Positions 1-13,000 of a DNA stretch of 64,000 nt are shown in pieces. Position numbers and translations under genes: made by a program. The DNA lies in assembly GCF_949987535.1 (NCBI RefSeq), contig NC_080065.1, positions 41,827,239 to 41,891,238 on the forward strand. The letters are read 5' to 3'. The notes under the pieces were generated by a model. It searched no databases. It was not told the origin of the DNA and was given only the letters and a program-made list of their open reading frames with translations. This DNA comes from Balaenoptera acutorostrata. Lineage: Eukaryota; Chordata; Mammalia; Artiodactyla; Balaenopteridae. How positions within the stretch are numbered: position 1 is the stretch's first letter; every line of letters starts with the position of its first letter.

Positions 1-997
1 AGGAAGTTTTTAAAAAAATATGTAAAGATGGGCAAAGGAGGAAGAATCTGGCCACCTCATGACTCTAATTACTTAACTTTCACTTAGGCAGAACCTTACA
101 AAACACATTTAATTTAGTCTAGTAAAACCATGACAAAAGTTAGGTTTTAGAAGTCTTTCTTCTTTGTATCTTTTATAATCTATTTTAAAAATTCTGACGA
201 ATTGAGTAAAATAACACATAGTTTTTATTTTAACTTTTAAAATTCTCATATTAAGTCGTATTCAAAATGAAGGTAAAAATTTCAAATATCTAATCTCTTT
301 CTTTTTTTCCCTGAAGTTAGCCTGATTGTTCACTTTTAATTATTTGTGATCATTTCCTTCAGCTTGTTAGTCACTCTTCCTTCAAGGAGAAGAAAATTTA
401 CCAACATGTTTTACAATTTTTTTAGTTATTATTTTCTATACTGAAAAGCATAAAACAATTAGTCCTTTCAGATACCTGAGGTTTTGATTTTTTTTCCAAC
501 TTCATTGTCTACATATGGTGAACAACAGTTTGTATATAAACCACTGTATGTATCAGCACAAAGATCCTCAAATATTTAAAGAAAGGAAAAATATCTTCAT
601 AAAAACTCATTCTTAGTTAGACAGTGTAGGGAGAAGCAGAGGAAGCAGATGTATAAATCAGCTTCTAAATTTTGTATTTAGATTACCATTATTTGAAAGC
701 ATATTCATAAATGTTCACTTTGCTGATATCTGAGGTTGTGGTTATTAAAAATTATATCTCTTAAGTTTTCAAGAGCTACTTCTGTGTTTTCTCAGATTAA
801 AGTATCTTTTTTATTATATAGCTCTTTAAGTTGTTTCAGGAAGCAAAGCAAAATGATGTAATTAAATAAAATTATTACTCAATTTAGTTTATGTCACAGC
901 AAAAATAAGTTTTAATCACTTGCCAACTGAGGGGAAAAACACTTTAAATATATGTGGCATATATTTGTGACTGATGGCTTATTTTAATTAATTTCAG
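1..997 (+). other. PARP8: PARP8 intron (partial)
   Basis: AT-rich intronic sequence ending at the acceptor before 998. I found no further PARP8 exon and no recognisable repeat here. Confidence 0.6.
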
Positions 998-1046
998 GGT
1001 TATTTCAAGTAATAGGTCACATATTGTGAAACTGCCAGTTAACAGG
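998..1046 (+). CDS. PARP8: PARP8 coding exon ([16 protein letters not shown])
   Basis: A 49-bp exon between acceptor TTTCAG (ends 997) and donor GTAAGT (from 1047). The first base completes a codon from the previous exon; the remaining 16 codons read [16 protein letters not shown], a stretch just upstream of the catalytic core in PARP6/8. It ends in phase 0 and joins Q-L-K-F-M-H of the next exon. Confidence 0.88.
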
Positions 1047-4000
1047 GTAAGTTGTTTTTTCACATATACATACAGAAATGTGAGGAATACTTACTAGTTG
1101 GGAGAACTGACCCCTGTGATTTTTAGGCAGCCTCTCCAGGAAATTGAAGTTAACTCAGGCCAAGCCTAATTCTTCAGTTAGAAATGACCATATGTGCCCC
1201 AGCCCTAAGTTTCTCCAAGATATCAAATTCAATTTCAGGCTGCTGCCCTGAACTTTTAAGTAAACAAGTCAATGTGAAATCATTTAGTTATTCCACATGT
1301 GATAGAGAGAACATTATCTAGAGATTGACCAGGAAAAGGTAGTGTGCTTTTTTATCATTGTCAGTTTAATATTGGCACAGCTTTACTTTTCTATATTGGA
1401 GAAGATATTGCCTCCAGATATCTTACTTATCGGCCTAATATGCTTACAAAATAAAGAAAAAGCTAATGGACTCTGATTTCAGTTCTGATCGTCACCTGGG
1501 AGCAGTATCTAAAATCTCAGCTCTCCCATCTATGAATCTCTAAACTATGAGATTCCTATATATTGGATTCCTGTATAAGTACATATATTCTTAGGTGAAA
1601 GGGCAGCAATTAGAAAATTTTGTTAAGCGACTGATTCAAAAGATTTTGTTTCAATTTTTTCCATGAGCAAAGTGGGAAACTGTAATTTGAATGTAGGCAA
1701 TTTCTAATTTTACAAATATATGTAAATAAAGCATGATGATGATAATTTTTGCAATTTTAAAATCTTGAACTAACTTTTCTGCTTAGCAAATTCAGATATT
1801 TCCCCAGTTGAATAGCTGGTGGATACTTAGGGAATTCAATAATAAAAGTCTCAAAAAGAAATGTAATTAGGAAGGCAGATCTGCTTGAATGTGATTACAT
1901 AGCATATTCCAAAGCTAAATATAAACGACTTTGGATTGTCTGTCTCCTATTCCTTTTCCATTAGCCTAAAGAATTATCCTTCATATCAGCAATTCCATGT
2001 GATTTATCATTTATTCAGGGTTTTTGTTAAATGAATGACCCTGTTAATATAAATTATTATGGTTTGAAACTAGATAATTCTTAAACCAGTAAAGTTTGAA
2101 ATTGTCATCAGCCTGATTGTATGTTAAATTTGACATGTTTTCCTGCATCCTTATTTTAAATGGCAGCAACTGAAGTTCATGCACACTCCCCATCAATTCC
2201 TTCTTCTCAGCAGTCCACCAGCCAAAGAATCCAATTTTAGAGCTGCTAAAAAACTCTTCGGAAGCACCTTTGCATTTCAGTGAGTATGGCTTAGTGTTTA
2301 GGGGGCTGTGTCCCCCACTTAGTCTTCCAGAAATGTGTGGGGAGGAAGGCATCCTCTTTTAGTAGTTGGCTGTTAGCACTGGACAGTTCACTACACGATA
2401 CTTGACTAGGAAACCCAGAACTCTGAGAAGGCACCATGACTTGTTGTATTGAGACCCCATAAAAAGGTCATTGATTTTTGATTTTGCTTTTTCCTTCCCC
2501 TCCCCTGTGTTTTAGTGGCTCGCACATTGAAAACTGGCACTCCATCCTGAGAAATGGTCTGGTTGTTGCTTCTAATACACGACTGCAGGTAAATTTTCTG
2601 CATGCTTTAACGAGACTCGTTATTCTTCAGTACTGGAGTTCAGTAAGCAGTCCTGGTGTTGTTTTCACTTGCAAAAGGGGATGCATGTGTGCTTTAGAAA
2701 ATTACGTGGACTTTTCTAATAGACTTACGTAATTTTCACAAAATCAGTCAAGCAGAATTGATCTATACACAACATAGGGATGAAAAGAAAAAGCAAACTG
2801 AGTTCCGCTATGAGAAAATAGTGAAACCACTTTAAACTTAATAGAAAAAAATGATCACAAAAGAGGTAAAACCTTACACAAATTCTGTCTGCTACTCCAA
2901 CTCAAGTTTTTTGAGCACTACCTCAGTGTGAATACTTTAGCAGAAGAAAAGGTAGGGCTAAGAATAAGCAAAATGGAGATTGGACACCGAAGAGCCATCG
3001 GCTACCTGCTTTTCAGCCTGCAGGGCAGCTCATGGGCAGGATATTGTGGGTGTGGTCCTCATCTTTGTTTATGCCCTTCATCTCCAGCATCCCACCTCAC
3101 TCTCATTCAGCTGATTTTCATCTGATGATGTAAGGAGGTCGGGAGATGAAATCCTCAACCCAGTCACCTGTGCGAGATCTCATATTCTGATGACAATTGG
3201 GATTACACAACTAAATATAAATGTTCATAAGTACACATTTAATATAAATATAAATGGCCATAAATATGTGTCCATAAATATAAATGTCCATAAATACACA
3301 TTTATTGAATTAATATTTGGTGCATACTAAATACGGTATGAGGGCCCTAGAACACAGAGATAATAAGAGAGAATTTTAGTTGTTCTGAATAGTAGACTAG
3401 TCGAAGAGTTTCAGTTAATGAAACTCTCCGTATCTTGAAAAATTAAGAGGAAGTAAGGAATGGGATGACAGTGCCGTATAATGAAAATCTGAATAAGATA
3501 TTTTGTTGATATACTAGCAGACGAGTCCTGATCAACCTTCTGTCACATGTGTTTCAGCCACGTTTGTTTTCAGTATTTTAGAGTCATTAACATACAAGCC
3601 TACTCCAGGGCTTCCCTGGTGGCACAGTGGTTGAGAATCCGCCTGCCAATGCAGGAGACAGGTTCCATCACTGGTCCAGGAAATATCCCACATGCTGCAG
3701 AGCAACCAAGCCCGTGAGCCACAACTACTGAGCCCACGCGCCTAGAGCCCGTGCTCCGCAACAAGAGAAGCCAACGCAATGAGAAGCCCACGCACCGCAA
3801 CGAGGAGTAGCCCCTGCTCGCCACAACTAGAGAAAGCCGCGCACAGCAACGAAGACCCAGTGCAGCCAAAAATAAATTAATTAAAAAAAAAAAAGCCTAC
3901 TCCAGTACTTGATACTAAGTGACTCTTTGTCATCAGCAGGGTGGAAAATCTTTACTAAGGATTTTTTTCTGGCTGTCATTTTCCATATATCAATGCACTC

Positions 4001-7000
4001 TGAATTTTAAGAACAAGGATATTAGTACTCTTCAAATTAGACCTTGAAATCAGAGCTTTATCATTTTATTAAGAGCTAATGTTCCAGCATAAGACCAATG
4101 GTCTTCTTTTGTGAAATATTAACATTTGAAACCATAAACTGACCGTTTCCTTTCCCACCTCCTCTCGTTCTAGCTCCACGGTGCAATGTATGGAAGTGGA
4201 ATCTATCTTAGTCCAATGTCAAGCATATCATTTGGATACTCAGGTAAGCTTGTATTTCATTTCAACCTCAAATATATTAGGTTTTTGTTGTTGTATATTC
4301 TAGGCACAATTTTTTATCGAGTGAATGAAGCTTATTTGATGTATTTGTATTAAATTCATTTGATAAATGTCAGAAGTAAAAACAAAGCTCACGTGTCAGG
4401 ATGAATTTATAATACTTCCCCTAGCATATAAGATGGAGCACATGTTTTGTCAGTTTCAAAATTAATTTTAATTTTGTTTCAATAATTTCGACATTTATTC
4501 CATCTACATTAAACATTGAAAATATAGCATGTACAAAATATTATGTAGAGCACTGAAAAAAGTTTATGTACATATTGTATTAAAGAAGTTTTAAGCAGTA
4601 TGGAAAACTTAGGATTAGAAAAACACCCTCAGAACCATTCTACTCATTGACAACTTCTTGTTAATATTTTGGTGCAGTTGTTTGAGAAAAATATATTGGA
4701 ATAAACTGAAACCATGTGCCGAGGAGGAGCCTCATAAATTCAAAATATGGAAAGAACGATTACCAAATTGTTAGCATTTGTAATCCTGAGGTAGTAAAAT
4801 TCAGGGTGATTTTTTCTTTGCACTTTAAAAATTTTTTGGAATATTTCACAATGATCCGTGTGATTTTTTCTTAGAACAGAAACTTATTCTGTTTAAATAT
4901 AAAATAATTATGCCCATTGTAAAGAAATTGAAACTACACAGAATTGTATAAAATAACAAATGAAAAATTTTCCTCCTTTCCTACAACCTCAGGGTTTGGT
5001 GAGTTCCGCTTTAGACTTAAAGGCTTTTATATTCGTATACCTGCATATATAGTTGGTTTTGCTTATGTGCTTGTGTTGTGTGGGGTTACATGATTCCATT
5101 AAACAGCTTCAGGAGATGTTGGTCACATGGTGCCTGGATGGTAAGTCTTAAGATCCATATATTATAGAAAAGGAGACTTAGAGAGATCTAATAACTAGGA
5201 GAACATTGAGCAGGCTTACCTGTCTGATTCTTTTGCCCAAGTTCACGCTCTTTCAGCCACAGCAAGTGGTTTCTCAGTGTTCCATCCCGACCTTTTCCAG
5301 AGCACATGTCCTAAGAGGACCAGGTGGGCTCTGTATGCCTCTTCTGACCCAGCCTCAAAACTCATGTGGCATCACTTCCCATGTACAATATTGGTCAAAG
5401 CAGTCACAAGCCCCTCCATATCCAGGGGCTGGGGAATTAGACTCCATCTCCTGATGAAAGAGTGGCACAGTCGCATTGTAGAAAAACACACTGTTGAGAA
5501 ATATTGTTGCAGTGATCTCTGAAAATACAATATGCCAAAATAAAGCTAGGAAAATAAATATCAGAAGAATAAGATAGTATAGGAAATAAAATAATGTAGT
5601 TCAATGGGAAAGATGATCAGAATCAGCTTAAATCAGACTGTAAATCTTATTAAAACAGAACACAGTAAAAAAGTAATATCAAACCAGTTTTAATAAATAA
5701 ATACAATCTCAGCATAGATAAGGACAACACAACACATCAAGTCCTGTGATTTTCTGCTTCTTATACGGGTGTCCTGACTCCTTAGATGGGTTCGTGGAAA
5801 GGTTTGTGAGGGATTCAGATGAATGTAAAATTTGTCTGTGTGAATGTTTGTCTGGAAAGAGGGTCGACAGCTTTCCTCCAGTTCTTTCAGTGTCCTTGAT
5901 CTGAAAGAAAAAGTGTAAGAACCTCTACAGTACGTTGAAGTAGCTTCATACTTGGTTTGGAGGGCTTCAGGTCTAGGAGTTAGAGAGCAGAACAGTCTTT
6001 CTGCACGTAATAGCCTTCGCCTGTTCCTCAGCTTGAATGCACCCACTTCTGCCCCTTTGCGGGAATGTCTGCCTTGGAAAATGCCTGCATCTGCACCATT
6101 TGCAGTTTGGTCCATAGGCTTTGCCCATTTTCATTAAGCCTTTTATTGAAACAGCAACAAAAAAACAGGCTTCTCAACTTTAGGATAGTAGATGAGCATA
6201 GCTACAAATCTACCTATTCTAAAACAGACAGGAATTTTAGTTATGTTTTGTCTGAAATATTTCACAGTAAAAAGCCATGGCATTAACAGGGTAAGGTAAG
6301 ACTTGTGAGTATCATAGACAAAAGGACTTAAATAGTTTTCCTTTATTAGGAGGAATAGTAAATTCTACAGGAATTGAGCATGAAGTTAAGTTGCAGTATA
6401 AATATATTTTTCTGAAATTGTTCATATTTTACACCCCTTATCTTCTTCTAGTCACCAGATGGTAAGAATGAAATTTAGGTCCTAAACGCCTTTTAAAATC
6501 AAGTTTTAAGAATTTTCTGATGATATCAATTTTATGCAAGGGAAGGTCCTGGCCTTCTTTTCTTTTTTTTTAATTTTTTTTTTTTTTAGAGATACCTCTT
6601 TTTTTAAAAAATTAATTAATTAATTAATTTTTTATTTTTGGCTGTGTTGGGTCTTCGTTTCTGTGCGAGGGCTTTCTCTAGTTGCGGCGAGCGGGGGCCA
6701 CTCTTCATCGCGGTGCGTGGGCCTCTCACTGTTGCGGCCTCTCTTGTTGCGGAGCACAGGCTCCAGACGCGCAGGCTCAGTAGTTGTGGCTCACGGACCT
6801 AGTTGCTCCGCGGCGTGTGGGATCTTCCCAGACCAGGGCTCGAACCCGTGTCCCCTGCATTGGCAGGCAGATTCTCAACCACTGCGCCACCAGGAAGCCC
6901 CTCTAGCCTTCTTTTCAATGCAAAGAAAAACAAACTGTATTTTCTACTTTGTATCTTGACCAGGACTTCCAGAAGCCGCCAGCTTTCCACCCTGCTTGCT

Positions 7001-10000
7001 CAGGGCACAGCCGCTGCTCCTTCAGGAGCCCTTTGTGATGGTCTGTGGCCTGATGCTGTCAAACCTTTGCCTAGAGTGGAACTTTGCAGTGTAGATGGAT
7101 TGTATTTTGAGCTGCATCATACAGCTTTGTCCCTAAATTATTATTTTGCTGATGTTTTTAGGGATGAACAAGAAGCAGAAGGTGTCAGCCAAGGATGAGG
7201 CAGCTTCAAGCAGTAAAAACAGCAGCGCATCACAGGTGTTGTAGCGAATCGGGTGACTGCCTCTGATGAGTGAACTCTAGCTCCCTTAGCTGGCAGGACT
7301 TCGATAAATACTCAGGCTTTTTAAGTCTGCAGAATTATTTTAAGTGGCCATTACTCCTACAGGAATGAAACTCACCCTAAAATGCCTTTATTCAATAAAT
7401 ATTCAATAAGTATGTATTGAGCTTCTACGAGAGTGCTGGACATCTCCTAGATAATTGGGCTACAGTGATCATCAGCGATAGACAAATCCTCTTGGTGCCT
7501 GCATTCTACTGAGTGGATATAAATAAATTAAATATATATTTAGATAGAAAGAATGCTAGATGGCGGTAAATCTTACAGAGAAAAATCAGGGGAAAGGGAT
7601 GTTGAATGCTATGAGATGCCAGATGGAACTCGAATGAATTTTAAATGGGGTGATCAGGAAAGGATGCTCTGAGAGGGTTCTATTTGAGTAAAGACCTATA
7701 GGTGGTGGGTGCACGAGCCATATGGCTCTCTAGGAGAGAGAACATTCCAGGCATAGAGAAGGGTAAGCACAAATCCCTTGTTGTTTCAGAGAAAACAAGC
7801 ATTCTGGACAAATTAAAAATCCATCTGATGAATAATGTGACTTTATTTTTTTAAAAAAAGAGTATAGCTAGTCTAGTGTCTGAAAACAAAAACAAAACCC
7901 CAGATTTTCTACATGAAATGTTTCTGAAACCTCTGTGGCTTAATGATGCTATGAAAATGGGTTGGTTTTGGGTAGTTAGTTAGATGATCTAGAATAATTG
8001 ATTTTAATGTTTGAAACGATTATGCAACTTTAATTTTGTTTCCCTCTAAATAGAGATGCTAGACTTCTGGTAAAAATAAATTTGAGTTCTAATTCTATGT
8101 TGTGAGGCTATTGAACTTTAATTTAGTATTTTTTAATTTGCTTATTTTTGAGAGTGATTTAATTATGATTATGTACAGAAATTAAGTGATATAACAAATA
8201 TAGATTGACATTAAGAGAGAATTCAAGGATATTGCTGCTGGTCGAGATAGGCCTTTTTTTAAACCTCTGGAGCTATCTTAGTGACTATTACTTTTTAATG
8301 ATGATTCTTTTTTTTCACTTGAGTGACTGTCCCATTTTTACTCTAATTTTTAAATTCTTTTGGACTTTAGTCACAGAAAAAAGGACAGCAATCCCAGTTC
8401 CTGCAAAGCCGTAACTTAAAATGCATAGCCTTATGTGAAGGTAAGTTGAAAGTTTTACAATTCTCATAGCGTTAATTCTCTCTCTTATCTGTATTTACGA
8501 GTTTAAGTATGTTTACAAAATGCTCACAATGGACTAGTGAAAGCTTTATTCCTTATGACCATCTCTAAGGGCACAAATGGAAAATACTTACAACAGAGAC
8601 CATAAAGGTTAAAACCGAAAAAGCAGAATTGGCAAGAATTCAAATAGTGCTATATTTTATTCTTGGCAGATATTTCAGAATGGTAACTATCTCTTTCTGA
8701 TCAAGTATTGCTTATCTCTTTTGTTAATATACCCCTTCCTCTTTATGTTGGTTTCTGAATGTATAATACCATAAAAAATCTGAAAGATGAACCAAGTGCT
8801 GAGTAGATAACCCAGTAGGTCTTTCTCGTTCCTACACTGAAATTATTCTTCGATTCTGAACTTAGGACAGAAAATTGATAGGCGATTTGCAAGATCATAT
8901 ACTTTCCTTTGTTCTTGCTTTAAAATCTGACTTTGGCTAAAAGTTCATTTTTTTCTTCTTGTGTTGGGAGTTTCAGTAGCCACTGTTTACTGTCTTTCAA
9001 GTTTTCAACGTTTGATGGTTATAGAGGACGCTAAGTTGCTTTCTACATAGTTCCCAAGTCAGGACCTATTTGCCACTGTAACACAAAAGTGATTTCCTTC
9101 CTATTGTTATGCTAATCGTGTTCCAGACATAAAATTGTTACTTGGCATTTCACTGTTTTTATTTACATTTCTTGATAGCTTAATAAGGTGAAAGAAACAT
9201 TTTTCATATGTTAATTTGTGCATGCATTTTTGCTTTTAGATTTCTAAGAGAAGAGATATAGTAACTTAGAATAAATAGTTCTTTAATTTTCTCTTCCATT
9301 TACAGTGATCACCTCACCTGACCTGCACAAACATGGAGAGATATGGGTCGTCCCAAATACTGATCATGTCTGCACACGATTCTTTTTTGTGTAAGTGTAA
9401 AAACTTAAAATCCTATGTTACTGTCTTCTCCATAAATGAGGTAGTAGTGACTACATTATTGTTTGGTCGCTTTAGCTGCCAAAATATAGCAGACAGGTAT
9501 TTTCTCATCAACTCAATGTTTTTGTTTTATTTTAATAAGCTGTGAAAAATGGGGGTGTTTAAATGCTATTAACTTAGAAGAATTGAAGAAAAACATGGTC
9601 TCTTTAACCACTATCTGTGTGTATGTATGTATACATGTGTATATAAGTGTATATATACATACATACAGATCTTATATGTATCTAGATAGATATATACACA
9701 CACATAAATATACACATATTATTTATAGATTTAAAAAAATATTAGAACTGGGAATGAGGAAAACAATAATGAGAAAGTCTTCTTCCTATAAAAAGTTGAT
9801 CTGCATTCCATATGATATAGGCTGGCAGTGCAGGGCATGTTAATGTGGATTTTTTGATACAGCTACAGCATAAGAACTGCATTAAAATACAAGAGTGGTA
9901 TTTTTCTTCCCTAAGTAAATGAGTGCAGTAGATCTGTCTGATTTTTACCCACCTTGCTTAACTCTCATCTTTTTCCCATGCCTGAGCCTTCCTCATCCAC

Positions 10001-13000
10001 GGTCCTGTCACAGAAAGGACCTCAAGGAAGAGTTGAGTATATCTGTTTTGTACGTTTATGTAGCTTTCTAAAAGGAAGCTGGAAAAATGCACTGACTTGT
10101 TTTATAAGCCATGTCAAAATGACTGTATCATGATTACTTCAATATATAGCATAGCTGGAGCATGCTACATCTGCAGCATTTGGTCTATGAGCTTATTGAC
10201 TGATGGTTCACGATGAAAATTTTATGAACTGCCTTGTTTTCTTTTGGTTGGTCTGAAAAGTGTGACTTTCTTATGATCCAGATTTATATATTATGTATTT
10301 ATCTATCTTTTGTGTTTATGATACATATTAATATATAGATTACATAGTATGAGACATATACATACCTATAGATTTCATTCTTAGTGGCAAGACAGCAATG
10401 AGTATAGTAAAAAAACCCTGCTGCTTTTGATCAGACAGTTTGTGTCTAGGCTCACCAGTTATTAGTGAGGTGACATTAGCCAAGCTGCATAACCTCTCTA
10501 AGCTTCCTCAGTAGACGCAATGTAACATCATCAATAGATACAGTAGAACAATATACTGGTATCAGTGAGAATCCCAACAGGAAACCACTGGCCCTTAAGA
10601 AACGTGATAATTTCTATCATTCACAGTTAGATCACTTACAAAAGTGTGATTATAGGGGAATCATAGGTCTAGTACAGTAACCTGGATATAGTAGCACCAG
10701 AGCTATTATACATCCTCAGTCCAAAATGATAAGAATAAGAAGCTGTTATCAGAACCTGGTAGGAGAGCCATTTCTAGTTCATCAGCTTTGACAGGAGTCA
10801 TGGCCTTTAGTTCAGGGACGTAGGCAGCCCAAGGTGACCTTGTGGGGCTGGAACCAAGCAAAACCTTGACCTCGCCCTCCCCATTGGCCAAACTCTACCA
10901 GAAACTAGAGGGCAAGGGAGCATATTGACCAAGTCCATAGAAGTCGCCCTCCTGGGGCAGAAGGCAAGGTAGAGAAGTGTACAACCATAGCTCTGGAGGC
11001 TCCCAGGATAGCTGTCTGCTTTTTAAGGTTATGATTCAGATTAAGGTATAGCACAGTGCAGGTCTCCACTGAAAGGCACTCATTGAATATTTTTTCCCCT
11101 CTTCTTTCTTGCTCATCTTGACTTATCCATTGTTAGAAGGTCAGCCTTCCAAAAAACACCTCCAATCACAAAGTTATTTCATTGTGTGAGCTGGAGATTT
11201 TCATGGAAAAGTAACTCCAGAGGCCTTTCCTTAGCTTGTCGTTAATCAGTTAATCTGCTCCTTTTAGCATCTTGCTAAAATTCATAGTTGTTGAGCTAAA
11301 TAACATTAGATATGGAAGTAGGCAGTAAACATTTCTAGTATTATTTCTTTGCAGTTTTACATAAATTATATGTAAACTAAATCAGTGGAGGGGTATATGT
11401 CTGGGTATGTGTGTGTTGACTGGAGAGAAGGATTTCTATATTTCATAAGAAAAAAGTGAGGAAAGACCATCTGAAGAAAAGAGAAGAAAAAGCCTTCAGT
11501 ACACTCAGACACTTTCCAAATAATGCAAAGGAAAAAATTCTATTAAGGTAATGATTTCCATTCCTTCATAAACACAAATGAGACTTCATCCTTTTTTCCT
11601 GCTCCCTCAGGAGAGAAGGAACTAATTAAGGAAAATTGATAAGATTCGTAACACATGAAAAGGAGAATCCATTCACTAATGTACATTCTAATTACAACCA
11701 TCAGTTTTCCTTCTTTATAAAAGATGTAATCACAGAGTTCTGCTAGTGACGTGCCTCTCTGGGGAATGGCACTATCTAGGAAAAGAATAAATTGAGGAGA
11801 AAGAAGTGAGTTATCACAAATATACCATAATCAGACAGAAACTCAATTTCTATTCTTATTTCATCCTTTCTTTTTTAATTTTTATTTATTTATTTATTTA
11901 TTTTATTTATTTATGGCTGTGTTGGGTCTTCGTTTCTGTGCGAGGGCTTTCTCTAGTTGTGGCAAGTGGGGGCCACTCTTCATCGCGGTGCGTGGGCCTG
12001 TCACTATCGCAGCCTCTCTTGTTGCGGAGCACAAGCTCCAAACGCGCAGGCTCAGTAATTGTGGCTCACGGGCCCAGCCGCTCCGCGGCATGTGGGATCT
12101 TCCCAGACCAGGGCTCGAACCCGTGTCCCCTACATTGGCAGGCGGATTCTCAACCACTGCACCACCAGGGAAGCCCCCTTTCTTTTTTTTAACACATTAT
12201 GTGATCTCTAAAGTTAGATGCTTTGCCTGATGACTAGGATATAAATTGGTGAGGCCTCCTTTTTATCTGTTACTAACTGAAAATATTAAAAATTATATAA
12301 ATTCTATGCTAATCTGATTTCCAGAGTGGAGATAATAAAATGTATAAAATTAAATAAATAAATTAAACAGTCATATAATATCCTAATCACATTCTTCCCA
12401 ATAAGGAAACAATAACAGAGAATGAGAGAAAAATGGGGGAAACTTTAGAACAGGGTATCAGAAAAAATTAAAAGTAAAATTTAAAGGAAGATATCTGTTA
12501 GGAAAAAATAAGAGAATAAGAAGTTTGAAAAAAATTTGGTGGAAAACTCCAAAAATGAATCAACTTAATCAAATATAAGTGCTTCAGGCAAAAGGTAATA
12601 ATTCAGATGTTAAGAACAGATTCCAGACGGTTCTGAGGGTCTAGGAATTGTTGCTAGAGCTTGATTTCGTTGCTGACCTTGAGACACATGTGTACAAAGA
12701 CATTAAGGTCAATATGTAGAAATAAGGCAGCTATTTTAAAAAGGGCCAGAAGTTTCACAGGGGGTGTGAAAACCACATAGACATATGGTGCTCTAGTCAT
12801 ATACAACAAAAATGTTATGAAATGGGGATTTTAAAGCTAGAGAGGAAAACTTACTATTGGTATTTTCCATAAATAGGAATAAATAATAAAATCCAAGAGA
12901 AGGTAATTGATGATTTGGCAGGTTAACAGATTAGGTGTATCTAGTGCCATGGGCACCCCATGCTACACTGCCCCCACCACTGCCATAGTGAAAACTCAGA

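Noticed and set aside
361..430. Exon-like AG...GT segment near the left edge
   Set aside because: The translation does not resemble any PARP8 region I know, and phases do not support inclusion.
3600..3869. 89-codon minus-strand ORF
   Set aside because: Lies entirely in a CHR SINE; similar ORFs recur in every SINE copy (6,663; 11,806; 48,724; 54,783; 62,988).
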